Positions 50,514 to 59,291 of a stretch of DNA of 64,000 bases are shown here, piece after piece. The notes beneath the pieces were generated by a model that worked only from the letters and a program-made list of their open reading frames with translations, had not been told where the DNA came from and made no database searches. Every line of letters begins with the position of its first letter. Position 1 is the stretch's first letter. A program made the position numbers and the translations under genes. Location: NCBI RefSeq assembly GCF_900156695.1, contig NZ_FTOM01000001.1:434001-498000 (forward strand), written 5' to 3'. Source of the stretch: Phaeovulum vinaykumarii (GTDB taxonomy: Bacteria; Pseudomonadota; Alphaproteobacteria; Rhodobacterales; Rhodobacteraceae).

Positions 50514-50823
50514 GCGCCCGCCCTTTCGCAACCGCAAGCGGCCGCCCCCTGTCGGGGCGGCCGTTCGTCGTTCGGGGGCGGTGATGGCACGCTGATTCTG
50601 GCCGCCCGCGCCCGGACGCGCGCCCCCGCATGCCCCCGGATTTCGGCCCCGCAGCCACGGAAATGGGGAAAATTCGTCGCATCTGCGGGAACGTCACACA
50701 ACTTTCGCGCAGCTTTGGCAAGACAGCCCCGAGGAACGGCATACGCACCTTTACCCCTAGATCTGGTGATGATGGCCCCGCCACATACCAGAAACAGGGA
50801 AGTTTTGTTCGGGAGATCCCGCA
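50514..50823. promoter_or_regulatory. Intergenic region before the glycolipid cassette
   Basis: 310 bases. The first part contains the fadB terminator. The AT-richer second part holds GTCACACAACTTT at 50693-50705 (similar to 57911-57923) and CTTTACCCCTA at 50749-50759 (same as 44351-44361), which are candidate regulatory elements. No gene seen. Confidence 0.4.
50539..50565 (+). terminator. Terminator of the beta-oxidation operon
   Basis: Perfect ten-pair stem CGGCCGCCCC / GGGGCGGCCG with loop CTGTC, followed by TTCGTCGTT, 25 bases past the fadB stop. Confidence 0.75.
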
Positions 50824-51696
50824 ATGACCACCCTGCCCACCTTCCCCTGGCCGCTGCCCGTCGACGCGCGCCCCCGCCCTCAGGCGCATCCCGAGACGCC
50901 GCGGCGCAAGCTGCGCGCGCTGTTCATCTCGGACCTGCATCTGGGCTCGCGCGGGTGCCAGGTGGACCGCATTCTCGACTTCCTGGCCCGCCACGAAGCG
51001 CAGACGATCTATCTGGTGGGCGATATCTTCGACAATTGGCATCCGATCTTCCATCACTGGTCCGACGAACATGACCGCGTGGTGCAGGAGATCCTGGGCC
51101 GCGCCCGCGAAGGGGTCCGGCTGGTCTATCTGCCGGGCAACCACGACGAGGTGTTCCGCCGCCATTTCGGCACCTATTTCGGCTGCCTCGAGGTGGTTGA
51201 CCGCGTGGTCCACGAAGCCGCCGATGGGCACCGCTATCTGGTGCTGCATGGCGATCAATACGACGCCTCCTATCTGCGCGCGCGCTGGCTGAACCGGCTG
51301 GGCACGCGCGTCGATACCGCGCTGCGGGCGATGGATGCGGGGCTGAATGCGCTGCGCCGCACGCTGGGCCTGTCCGAGGGGCGGGTGATCGAGGCGCTGA
51401 TCGACTGGGGCAATTCGGCGATGCATTTCGGCAATGATTTCGAACGCCGCCTGACCGCCGCGGCGCGGGATGCGGGGCTGGATGGCGTGATCTGCGGGCA
51501 TTTCCACAAGGCCGCCCTGCACGAGCGCGACGGGCTGACCTATGGCAATTGCGGCGACTGGATGGACAGCTTCACTGCGCTGGGCGAAGATTTCTCGGGC
51601 ACGCTGCGCCTGATCGAGGCGCCCGCGCCCCTGCCCGCCCGCCGGCCGGATCTGGGCGGCACGATGCCGGGGGCCGAAGCCCCGGCAATGGGCTGA
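50824..51696 (+). CDS. UDP-2,3-diacylglucosamine hydrolase-like metallophosphoesterase (LpxH family)
   Basis: Calcineurin-like phosphoesterase of 290 residues with the full metal motif set: D37 and H39 in ISDLHLGS, D67 in VGDIFDNW, NHD at 106-108, HGDQYD and CGHFHKA. These resemble the LpxH family that cleaves UDP-diacylglucosamine in lipid A synthesis. Most alphaproteobacteria use the unrelated LpxI for that step, so this protein may instead act on another lipid-linked nucleotide or phosphate. It leads a four-gene, nearly gapless cassette with two glycosyltransferases and a DedA protein. GGGAGATC precedes the ATG. Confidence 0.85.
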   Translation: MTTLPTFPWPLPVDARPRPQAHPETPRRKLRALFISDLHLGSRGCQVDRILDFLARHEAQTIYLVGDIFDNWHPIFHHWSDEHDRVVQEILGRAREGVRLVYLPGNHDEVFRRHFGTYFGCLEVVDRVVHEAADGHRYLVLHGDQYDASYLRARWLNRLGTRVDTALRAMDAGLNALRRTLGLSEGRVIEALIDWGNSAMHFGNDFERRLTAAARDAGLDGVICGHFHKAALHERDGLTYGNCGDWMDSFTALGEDFSGTLRLIEAPAPLPARRPDLGGTMPGAEAPAMG

Positions 51697-51702
51697 GGGG
51701 GC

Positions 51703-52947
51703 ATGATGGCACCTGGCCTGCTGACTGCCGCGGGGATCGGCTTTGCCGGTCTGTCGATCGCAACCCATGTGACCGCCGCGGCGCTTGTCGCCCGGCGTCT
51801 GGACGGTGACGGCCCGGCGCACCGGCTGCCGCTGGACCGGCTGCGGCCGTCCCGGCGCACCAACGTCCCGCCCGCGGCGCCCATGCCCGATGCGGGGCCG
51901 CGCATCACGCTGCTGCGCCCGGCCTGCGGGATCGACGCGCTGGACCCGATCACGCTGGGTTCGAGCTTCGGGCTGACCCACCCCGACCACGAGGTGATCT
52001 TCTGCGTCGCCCATGAAAACGACCCCGCCGCGGGGCTGCTGCGCCGCCTGATCGCGGCCCATCCCGACGCCCCGGCGCGGCTGATGGTGGGCGAAACCCA
52101 TATCTCGGCCAACCCCAAGCTGAACAACCTTGAAAAGGGGCTTCAGGCCGCGCGGGGCCGGTTCGTGGTGATGGCCGATGCCAATCTGATGCTGCCGCCC
52201 GATTATCTCGAGACGCTCGAGGCCGAATGGCACGCCGCCGAGAACCGGGTTCCGGGGGTGGGGCTTGTCACCTCGCCGCCCGCGGCGGTGGCGCCCGAGG
52301 GGTTCTGGGCGCTGGTCGAATGCGCCTTTCTCAACGGCTATCAGGGCAGCTGGCAGTTGGCTGCCGATCAGCTGGGGCTGGGCTATGCGCAGGGCAAGAC
52401 GCTGATGTGGCGCCGCGATCTGCTGCTGGCCTGGGGCGGGCTGGCGGTTCTGGGGCGCGATCTGGCCGAAGACGTGGGCGCCACGAAGATGGTGCGCCGC
52501 GCGGGGCTGGCGGTGCGTCTGACGCGCGCGCCCTTCGCGCAACTTGTGGGCCGGCGCAGTCTCAAGGCGATCTGGACGCGGCAATTGCGCTGGGCGCGGG
52601 TGCGCCGGGCGGGTTTTCCCGCGCTTTTCTATCCCGAGATCCTGACCGGCGCGCTGCCGCCCCTGGCCACGCTGGCCGCGCTGGCCGCAAGCGGGGCGAT
52701 CGGCTGGATCTGGCCGCTTCTGGCGGCCGCGCTCTGGTATGGCGTCGAAGGGGCGCTGGCGCGGCGCGCGGGCTGGCCTGCGGGGCCGAAGGCGCTTCTC
52801 GCGGCGGTGCTGCGCGACCTGATGATCCCCGCGCTCTGGGCCTGGAGCCTGACCGCGCGCGGCTTCGAATGGCGCGGAACGGCGATGGACGCGGCCGAGG
52901 ACGGCCCGCGCATCGCCCGCCCGGCGCATCCGGTGGCGGCCGAGTGA
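51703..52947 (+). CDS. Ceramide-glucosyltransferase-like glycosyltransferase (GT21/HpnI-like)
   Basis: Membrane glycosyltransferase of 414 residues. N-terminal membrane anchor (residues 5-30), catalytic domain with NPKLNNL (137-143), the ADAN motif with D159, AQGKTLMWRR, ED at 256-257 in EDVGATKM, and the product-binding RQLRW at 293-297, followed by hydrophobic C-terminal segments. This D1/D2/D3/(Q/R)xxRW set is that of ceramide glucosyltransferases and hopanoid HpnI. The acceptor is unknown: ceramide, diacylglycerol or hopanoid. Starts six bases after the phosphoesterase gene. Confidence 0.85.
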   Translation: MMAPGLLTAAGIGFAGLSIATHVTAAALVARRLDGDGPAHRLPLDRLRPSRRTNVPPAAPMPDAGPRITLLRPACGIDALDPITLGSSFGLTHPDHEVIFCVAHENDPAAGLLRRLIAAHPDAPARLMVGETHISANPKLNNLEKGLQAARGRFVVMADANLMLPPDYLETLEAEWHAAENRVPGVGLVTSPPAAVAPEGFWALVECAFLNGYQGSWQLAADQLGLGYAQGKTLMWRRDLLLAWGGLAVLGRDLAEDVGATKMVRRAGLAVRLTRAPFAQLVGRRSLKAIWTRQLRWARVRRAGFPALFYPEILTGALPPLATLAALAASGAIGWIWPLLAAALWYGVEGALARRAGWPAGPKALLAAVLRDLMIPALWAWSLTARGFEWRGTAMDAAEDGPRIARPAHPVAAE

Positions 52948-52948
52948 G

Positions 52949-53527
52949 ATGATCGGACTGGAAACGCTGGCGGGGCTGGTGCAGGCGCACGGGGCCTCGG
53001 TGCTGGCGCCGCTTGCGGTGATCGAAGGCCCGATCGTGACGGTGATCGCGGCGCATATGGCCGCGCTGGGGCATATCGAGCTGTGGGTCGTGGTCGTCGT
53101 CGTCGTGCTGGCCGATCTGGTGGGGGATGCGGGGCTCTATGCGCTGGGGCGCGGCGGGCCCGGCCTTCTGCACGGGCGCTGGCGCGAACGCATCATCGGC
53201 GCCAATGCCCAGCGCCTCGAGACGCTGACCGCGCATTTCAGCGAACGCGGCGGGCGCACGCTGGTTATGGGCAAGCTGACCCATTCGGCGGGCGCGCTGG
53301 TGCTGCTGGCGGCGGGGGCCGCGCGCATGCCCTTCCTGCCGTTCCTGTGGTTCAACTTCCTCGGCACCCTGCCCAAGAGCCTGTTCTTCGCCGGGGTCGG
53401 CTACACGCTGGGCCAGGCCTATTCCCGCATCGACGACTGGCTGTTCGTCGTCTCGACCGGGTTTCTGGTGCTCATCGCCGTGGCCGTGCTGTCGCTCTGG
53501 CTGCGCCGCAAGGGATTTCGCACATGA
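52949..53527 (+). CDS. DedA (VTT-domain) family membrane protein
   Basis: Polytopic inner-membrane protein of 192 residues with about five hydrophobic segments. The N-terminal EGPIVTVIAAHMA and the GKLTHSAGALVLLAAGAARM segment carry the family's charged and glycine-rich motifs. DedA proteins flip or scramble lipids such as undecaprenyl phosphate or phosphatidylethanolamine. It starts one base after the glycosyltransferase stop and overlaps the next by four bases, supporting a role as a lipid flippase in the same pathway. Confidence 0.88.
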   Translation: MIGLETLAGLVQAHGASVLAPLAVIEGPIVTVIAAHMAALGHIELWVVVVVVVLADLVGDAGLYALGRGGPGLLHGRWRERIIGANAQRLETLTAHFSERGGRTLVMGKLTHSAGALVLLAAGAARMPFLPFLWFNFLGTLPKSLFFAGVGYTLGQAYSRIDDWLFVVSTGFLVLIAVAVLSLWLRRKGFRT

Positions 53528-54207
53528 CCGGTCTTGCCTGTCTCATCCCCGCCTATAACGAGGGCGCGCGTATCGGCGCGGTGCTGCGCGTCGCGGTCAG
53601 CCATCCCGATATCACCGAGGTGATCGTGGTCGACGACGGCTCGCGCGATGACACCGCCGCGGTGGTGGCCGAAGTCGCCGGCCGTCACCCCCAGCTGCGG
53701 CTGATCCGCCAGCCCAACCGCGGCAAGAGCGCCGCACTCGCCACCGCGCTGCGCGCGACCGACGCGCCGGTGGTGATGTTTCTCGATGCCGATCTCGAGG
53801 GGCTGGACACCGAAGCGCTCGAGTCCCTGATCGCCCCGGTCCGCGACGGCCGCGCCCAGGTCGCCATCTCGCTGCGCGCCAATGCCCCGCGGCTGTGGCA
53901 GGCGATCGGGCTCGACTATATCTCGGGCGAACGCGTGGTCCGCCGCGCCCTGATCGCGCCCCCCGAGGCGCTGGAACGGCTGACCCGATTCGGGGTCGAG
54001 GTCGACATGAACGCCCGCCTCGTGGCCGCGGGGGCGCGCATCGCCGTGGTGCCCTGGCCGGGGGTCAAGAGCCCGTGGAAAAAGGACAAATACGGGCTCT
54101 GGCAAGGTCTGCGCGCCGATTTCGGCATGATCCGCGATATCTTGCGCACCATTCCCGCGCCGCGGCTGGCCCGGCAGATCGCGCGCATGCGCGCCCACCG
54201 CGTCTAA
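53524..54207 (+). CDS. Family 2 glycosyltransferase (polyprenyl-phosphate type)
   Basis: Cytosolic-face GT-A glycosyltransferase of 227 residues. LIPAYNEGARIGAVL and VVDDGSRDDT bind the nucleotide sugar; FLDADLEGLD carries the DxD-type motif. It resembles dolichyl- or undecaprenyl-phosphate hexose synthases without their C-terminal membrane segments. The ATG at 53524 overlaps the DedA stop (ATGA). Together the cassette could make, flip and extend a glycolipid; sugar and lipid are undetermined. Confidence 0.87.
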   Translation: MTGLACLIPAYNEGARIGAVLRVAVSHPDITEVIVVDDGSRDDTAAVVAEVAGRHPQLRLIRQPNRGKSAALATALRATDAPVVMFLDADLEGLDTEALESLIAPVRDGRAQVAISLRANAPRLWQAIGLDYISGERVVRRALIAPPEALERLTRFGVEVDMNARLVAAGARIAVVPWPGVKSPWKKDKYGLWQGLRADFGMIRDILRTIPAPRLARQIARMRAHRV

Positions 54208-54239
54208 GGCCACCCCCCCCCCGCCCGCGCCCGGCAGGG

Positions 54240-54272
54240 CCTGCGGGCGGGGCTCGATGCCCCGGCCGCAGG
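54240..54272. repeat. ATCGA-loop palindrome, copy 4
   Basis: Stem CCTGCGG-G-CGGGGC around loop TCGAT and GCCCCG-G-CCGCAGG: 13 pairs with a single G-G mismatch, 33 bases after the glycosyltransferase gene. No T-run. The remaining gap up to 54435 shows no gene. Confidence 0.7.
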
Positions 54273-54435
54273 CTCCCTCCCCCCCACACGTCCCGAACCC
54301 GCACGTCCCAACCCGCATGGGCCCTGCCCGAAAACCGGGCACACGCGGCCGCGCCGGCCCCGCGGGGACCGACAAGCCTTGCACTTGCCCGGCCCGCGGG
54401 CTTAGACTCGTGTCATTCAAACAGACGAGCCCTTC

Positions 54436-55158
54436 ATGCTCATTGGCATTCTGCAAACCGGCCAGTCGCCCGAGACCCTGCGGGCGGACATGGGCGATTA
54501 CCCCGACATGTTCGTGCAGCTCCTCGCACCCTGGGGGTTCACGTTCCGCACCTATCGCGTCGAGACGGGCCAGTTCCCCGAGGACGTCCATTCCTGCGAG
54601 GGCTGGCTCATCACCGGCTCGCGCCACGGCGTCTACGAGGATCACGCCTTCCTCCCCCCGCTCGAGGCCTTCATCCGCCGCGCCATGGCCGCGGGCGTGC
54701 CGATGGTGGGCGTCTGCTTCGGCCATCAGATCATGGCCCAGGCCCTGGGCGGCCGGGTCGAGCGTTTCTCCGGCGGCTGGGCCGTCGGGGCCCAGACCTA
54801 TGAATTCGACGGCCGGCCCGTGCGGCTCAATGCCTGGCACCGCGACCAGGTGACCACGCCGCCCCCCGGCGCCGAAACGGTGGCAACCCATCCCTTCTGC
54901 GCCCATGCCGCGCTGCGCTATCCGGCCGGCTTCTCGGTTCAGGCCCATCCCGAATTCCGGGACGCCTTCGTCGCGGGGCTGCTCGAAACCCGCGCCCCCG
55001 GCGTCGTGCCCGCCCCCCTGATCGACCAGGCCCGCGCCGCGCTGGGGCAGCCCAACGACGCCGCCTTCGTTGCCGGCGAAATCGCCCGCGTCTTCCTCGG
55101 GGGCCGCGCGCCCGCGGACACGGGCCCCCTGCAACAGCCCCCCTTGCCTCAGGATTGA
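54436..55158 (+). CDS. Class I glutamine amidotransferase, PuuD-like role likely
   Basis: Amidotransferase-fold hydrolase of 240 residues. Nucleophile C94 in VGVCFGHQIM, with H171 and E173 in QAHPEF; no synthetase domain is fused. The sequence is of the GMP-synthase-like branch, not the E. coli PuuD branch. Its position immediately before PuuA- and PuuB-like genes (18 bases to puuA) suggests that it hydrolyses gamma-glutamyl-GABA, releasing GABA. That role is an inference from context. ATG at 54436, weak ribosome site. Confidence 0.87.
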   Translation: MLIGILQTGQSPETLRADMGDYPDMFVQLLAPWGFTFRTYRVETGQFPEDVHSCEGWLITGSRHGVYEDHAFLPPLEAFIRRAMAAGVPMVGVCFGHQIMAQALGGRVERFSGGWAVGAQTYEFDGRPVRLNAWHRDQVTTPPPGAETVATHPFCAHAALRYPAGFSVQAHPEFRDAFVAGLLETRAPGVVPAPLIDQARAALGQPNDAAFVAGEIARVFLGGRAPADTGPLQQPPLPQD

Positions 55159-55176
55159 CCCACAGGATCCCCGATC

Positions 55177-56532
55177 ATGGCCCATTGGACCGACCGCCTT
55201 CCGCAGGCCGCGCGCGACTACATCGACGGCCGCCGCATCGACGAGGTCGAATGCATCGTCTCGGACCTGGCCGGTGTCGCCCGCGGCAAGGCCATGCCAG
55301 CCTCGAAATTCGCCCGCCAGGACAGCTTCTTCCTGCCCAATTCGATCTTCTTGCAGACGATCACGGGCGATTGGGCCGACAACCCGATGGGCGCCTTCAC
55401 CGAACCCGACATGTCGCTGATCCCGGATTATTCCACCGCGACCGCCGCGCCCTGGACCGCCGACATCACGCTTCAGGTGATCCATGACGTGCAGACCCCC
55501 TCGGGCACGCCGATCCCGATCGCGCCGCGCAACGTGCTCAAGCGCGTCGTCGCCCTCTACGAGGCCGAGGGCTGGCGCCCGATCGTGGCCCCGGAAATGG
55601 AATTCTTCCTGGTCGCGCGCAACCCCGACCCCAACATCCCGATCCAGCCGCCGCTGGGCCGCTCGGGGCGCCGCGCCGCCGCCAAACAGGCCTATTCGCT
55701 TTCGGCGGTGGACGAATACGGCAAGGTGATCGACGACATCTACGATTTCGCCGAGGCCCAGGGCTTCGAGATCGACGGCATCTTGCAGGAGGGCGGCGCC
55801 GGCCAGGTCGAGATCAACCTCGCCCATGGCGACCCGATCGAGCTGGCCGACCAGATCTTCTACTTCAAGCGCCTGATCCGCGAAGCCGCGCTGCGCCACG
55901 ATTGCTTTGCCACCTTCATGGCCAAGCCGATCGAGGGCGAGCCGGGCTCGGCCATGCATATCCATCAATCGGTGGTCGACATCGCCTCGGGCGGCAACAT
56001 CTTCTCGGCGCCCGACGGGACCGAAACCCCCGCCTTCCTGCATTTCATCGCCGGGATGCAGAAGCACCTGCCCGCGGTCGTGGCGCTGCTGGCGCCCTAT
56101 GTGAACAGCTACCGCCGCTACATCCCGGACTTTGCCGCCCCGATCAACCTGGAATGGGGCCGCGACAACCGCACCACGGGCCTGCGCGTGCCGATCTCGG
56201 ACCCCGCGGGACGGCGGCTTGAAAACCGGCTGGCGGGGATGGATTGCAACCCATATCTGGGCCTCGCGGCCAGCCTCGCCTGCGGCTATCTGGGGCTGAA
56301 GGAAGCGCAGATGCCGCAGCCCGAATGCACGGGCGATGCCTACATGAACGACACCGACCTGCCCTATACGCTGGGCGATGCGCTGGACCTCATGGCCGAG
56401 AGCGACCCCGTCCGCGACGTGCTGGGGCTGGAGTTCTGCACCGTCTACGAAGCCGTGAAGCGCAACGAATACAAGGAGTTCCTTCAGGTCATCAGCCCGT
56501 GGGAACGCGAACACCTCCTGCTCAACGTCTGA
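55177..56532 (+). CDS. puuA: Gamma-glutamylputrescine synthetase (glutamine-synthetase family)
   Basis: ATP-dependent ligase of 451 residues in the glutamine synthetase fold. It has the beta-Grasp region (VECIVSDLAGVARGKAMP), EMEFFL and QVEINL metal ligands, the HIHQSV ATP/glutamate loop, and NLEWGRDNRTTGLRVP. The first region and shortened loops are those of PuuA-type ligases rather than GlnA. The ligated amine is probably putrescine but related amines (for example ethanolamine or other polyamines) are possible. It sits between PuuD-like and PuuB-like genes. Confidence 0.9.
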   Translation: MAHWTDRLPQAARDYIDGRRIDEVECIVSDLAGVARGKAMPASKFARQDSFFLPNSIFLQTITGDWADNPMGAFTEPDMSLIPDYSTATAAPWTADITLQVIHDVQTPSGTPIPIAPRNVLKRVVALYEAEGWRPIVAPEMEFFLVARNPDPNIPIQPPLGRSGRRAAAKQAYSLSAVDEYGKVIDDIYDFAEAQGFEIDGILQEGGAGQVEINLAHGDPIELADQIFYFKRLIREAALRHDCFATFMAKPIEGEPGSAMHIHQSVVDIASGGNIFSAPDGTETPAFLHFIAGMQKHLPAVVALLAPYVNSYRRYIPDFAAPINLEWGRDNRTTGLRVPISDPAGRRLENRLAGMDCNPYLGLAASLACGYLGLKEAQMPQPECTGDAYMNDTDLPYTLGDALDLMAESDPVRDVLGLEFCTVYEAVKRNEYKEFLQVISPWEREHLLLNV

Positions 56533-56555
56533 CCGCACGAGATCAGGTGCCGATC

Positions 56556-57869
56556 ATGCAGCTTCTTCATGCCAACGACCGGCGGGGGGAATATCCGCCC
56601 AGCCTCTATGCCGCCGCCCTGACCGACATGCCGGCACCGCGCCCGGCGCTGCGGGGGCTCGTGCGCGCCGATGTCTGCGTGGTGGGCGCGGGCTACACCG
56701 GGCTTTCGGCGGCGCTGCATCTGGCGCGCCAGGGCCGGCGCGTCGTCGTGCTCGAGGCGCATCGGGCGGGCTTTGGCGCCTCGGGGCGCAACGGCGGGCA
56801 GATCGGCTCGGGGCAGCGCCTCGAGGTGACCGAGCTTGCGCCCCTGGTCGGCGCCACCCGCACCCGCGCGCTGTGGGATCTGGCCGAGGACGCAAAGGCG
56901 CTGACCTTCGCGCTGGCCGCCGAAGCGGGCGTGCCCACCCGCCGCGGTATCGCCCATTGCGCGCGCCACCCCGCCGAGGTCCGCCACGCCCATCAGATGG
57001 CCGAACATCTGGCGCGCCATTACGATTACGACCAGATCACACCGCTGGACCGCGACGGGCTGCACGCGCTGATCCCCGCGCCGCGCTATCTGGGCGGCGA
57101 CATCGACGAGGGCGCGGGCCATGCCGACCCGCTGGCGCTGTGTCTGGGGATCGCGCGGCTGGCCGAAGCGGCGGGCGCCACGCTGCACGAGATGTCCGAG
57201 GTCACCGCCATCCGCCACGGCACGCGCGCGGGCCAGACCAGCCGCATCGAGACCGCCGCGGGCCATGTCGAGGCCGATCACGTGATCCTGGCGGCCAACG
57301 GCTATCTTGACGGGCTTGAACCCGCGGTCGCGGCGCGGGTGATGCCGATCAACAATTTCATTCTGGCGACGGCGCCGCTGGGCCCGCGCGTGGCCGAGGT
57401 GCTGACCCGTCCCATCGCCGCGCATGACACCAAGTTCGTGGTCAATTACTGGCGACTGTCCGAGGACGGCCGTCTGGTCTTTGGCGGCGGCGAGAATGTC
57501 AGCTACCGCTTTCCCGCCGATATCCGCGGCAAGGTGCGCCGCGCGATGCTGGAGGTCTATCCGCATCTGCATGATGTCGAGGTGACCCATGCCTGGGGCG
57601 GCACGCTGGCGATCACCCGCAACCGGCTGCCCTGTTTCACCCGCCCTGCGCCCAATGCGCTGTCCGCCAGCGGGTTTTCGGGGCATGGCGTGGCGATCGC
57701 GTGTCTGGCCGGCAAGCTGATGGCCGAGGCCGTGGCGACCACCTCGGAGCGTTTCGACCTGATGGCCAGCCTGCCGGTCCCGGCCTTCCCCGGCGGCGCG
57801 GCGCTGCGCTGGCCGCTTCTGGTCGCGGGGATGAGCTGGTTTGCCCTGCGCGACCGGCTGGGGATCTGA
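56556..57869 (+). CDS. puuB: FAD-dependent gamma-glutamylputrescine oxidase-like protein
   Basis: DAO-family flavoenzyme of 437 residues. The FAD-binding glycine motif is VVGAGYTGLSAALHLARQG at about 42-60, followed by ASGRNGGQIGSGQRL, which is diagnostic for PuuB/OrdL oxidases; a later AWGGTLAITRNRLPCF completes the active-site region, and SASGFSGHGVAIA the flavin end. The product aldehyde would need a PuuC-type dehydrogenase, which is not in the window. The ATG at 56556 was chosen by family start; it lies 23 bases after puuA. Confidence 0.9.
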   Translation: MQLLHANDRRGEYPPSLYAAALTDMPAPRPALRGLVRADVCVVGAGYTGLSAALHLARQGRRVVVLEAHRAGFGASGRNGGQIGSGQRLEVTELAPLVGATRTRALWDLAEDAKALTFALAAEAGVPTRRGIAHCARHPAEVRHAHQMAEHLARHYDYDQITPLDRDGLHALIPAPRYLGGDIDEGAGHADPLALCLGIARLAEAAGATLHEMSEVTAIRHGTRAGQTSRIETAAGHVEADHVILAANGYLDGLEPAVAARVMPINNFILATAPLGPRVAEVLTRPIAAHDTKFVVNYWRLSEDGRLVFGGGENVSYRFPADIRGKVRRAMLEVYPHLHDVEVTHAWGGTLAITRNRLPCFTRPAPNALSASGFSGHGVAIACLAGKLMAEAVATTSERFDLMASLPVPAFPGGAALRWPLLVAGMSWFALRDRLGI

Positions 57870-57989
57870 GGGCGCGCCCAGCCCCCCCTTTTGCCGATCT
57901 TCCGGGGAGTGTCATATAACTTTTGCTGGCCCTTAACCCTTGCGGGACGCTAGGGAAAAGAAACACCTCAGGATAAGGAAAAGGCGATC

Positions 57990-59270
57990 ATGGCCCCCGA
58001 CGGACTGCGCCCCACCGCCCCCGAGACACTTGACGCCGAGCCCCTGGACGCAGCGTCCCCCGGACCCGCGGCCCCTGCGCCCGCCGCGCCTGCCCCCGCC
58101 GCACCTGCTCCCAATGTCTATGATGCCGAAGCCATCCCCCAGGCCGCCTGGGCCGAGGTCGAGCGGCTGCTGCGCTCGGGCGATCTGTTCCGCTACACCG
58201 CGCCCCGCGATGCGCCGGTGTCGCTGCTTGAGGCCGATTTCGCCGCCGAGATGGGGATGGATTATGCGCTGGCGGTGTCGTCGTGTTCGTCGGCGCTGTT
58301 CCTGGCGCTGAAGGCGCTGGACCTGCCGGCGGGCGCGCGCGTGGTCATTCCGGCCTTCACCTTTGCCGCCGTGCCCTCGGCGGTGGTTCATGCCGGCTGC
58401 GTGCCGGTCCTGGCCGAGGTGGACCGGTCGCTGCGTCTCGATATTGCCGATTTCACCGACAAGCTCGAGGGGGCCGCGGCGGTCATCATCAGCCACATGC
58501 GCGGGCATACCTCGGACATGGATGCGATCCTGGCCGCCTGCGACGCGCGCGGCCTGCCGGTGATCGAAGATGCGGCGCATTCGCTGGGCACGACCTGGGG
58601 CGGGCGCAAGATCGGCACGCTGGGGCGGATCGGCTGTTTCTCGTTCCAGAGCTACAAGATGGTCAACGCCGGCGAAGGCGGGATGCTGGTGACCAACGAC
58701 CCCGAGATCGCGGCGCGCGCGGTCATCATGTCGGGCGCCTACGAGCACAACTGGAAGAAGCATCCGGGTCTTCAGAATTCCTATCTGCACTGGCAGAACC
58801 GCCTGCCGCTCTACAACATGCGGATGCAGAACCTGTCGGCGGCGATCGTGCGCGCGCAGCTGCCCGAGATCGGGCGGCGCGTGGCGGCGGGGCGGGCCAA
58901 TCACGACCATGTGGCCGCGCAGCTGAATGGCTCGGCCTGGATGCGGGTGCCGCCGGCCCTGCCGCAGGAGGAACGCGCGCCGGATTCGCTCCAGTTCATC
59001 CTGGAAGGGCCCTGGACCGACGAGGGCGCGCGCCGCTTTCAGGAGGAGGCCAAGGCGCGCGAGGTCTCGGTGCAGGTCTTCGGGCTGTCGCAGGACAATG
59101 CGCGGGCCTTCTGGAACTGGCAATTCCTGGGCGAGACGCCTGATTTGCCCAAGACGCGCGACATGCTGATGCGGGCCTGTGACGTGCGGCTGCCGGCGCG
59201 GCTGTCGCGGGCCGAGCTGGATTTCATCGCCGCGGGGCTGATCGCGGCCGCTGCGGCCGTGATGGGCTGA
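57990..59270 (+). CDS. DegT/DnrJ/EryC1/StrS-family aminotransferase
   Basis: PLP enzyme of 426 residues of the sugar-aminotransferase family. The PLP lysine is K223 in SFQSYKMVNAGEGG, and VIPAFTFAAVPSAVVHAGCV (119-138) and VIEDAAHSLG (191-200) are typical. The first 42 residues form an Ala/Pro linker with the repeated unit PAPAA, encoded by imperfect 15-base repeats, before the domain starts with NVYDAEAIPQAAW. It lies 120 bases after the puuB-like gene on the same strand; whether it belongs to the polyamine pathway or to glycan synthesis is unclear. A promoter of its own is possible (GTCATATAACTTT at 57911). Confidence 0.88.
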   Translation: MAPDGLRPTAPETLDAEPLDAASPGPAAPAPAAPAPAAPAPNVYDAEAIPQAAWAEVERLLRSGDLFRYTAPRDAPVSLLEADFAAEMGMDYALAVSSCSSALFLALKALDLPAGARVVIPAFTFAAVPSAVVHAGCVPVLAEVDRSLRLDIADFTDKLEGAAAVIISHMRGHTSDMDAILAACDARGLPVIEDAAHSLGTTWGGRKIGTLGRIGCFSFQSYKMVNAGEGGMLVTNDPEIAARAVIMSGAYEHNWKKHPGLQNSYLHWQNRLPLYNMRMQNLSAAIVRAQLPEIGRRVAAGRANHDHVAAQLNGSAWMRVPPALPQEERAPDSLQFILEGPWTDEGARRFQEEAKAREVSVQVFGLSQDNARAFWNWQFLGETPDLPKTRDMLMRACDVRLPARLSRAELDFIAAGLIAAAAAVMG

Positions 59271-59291
59271 GCGCGGGCGGCAGCGCCCCTT

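Noticed and set aside
53419-56538. 1039-residue minus-strand frame
   Set aside because: Opposite the GT2, amidotransferase and puuA genes; no domain recognisable.
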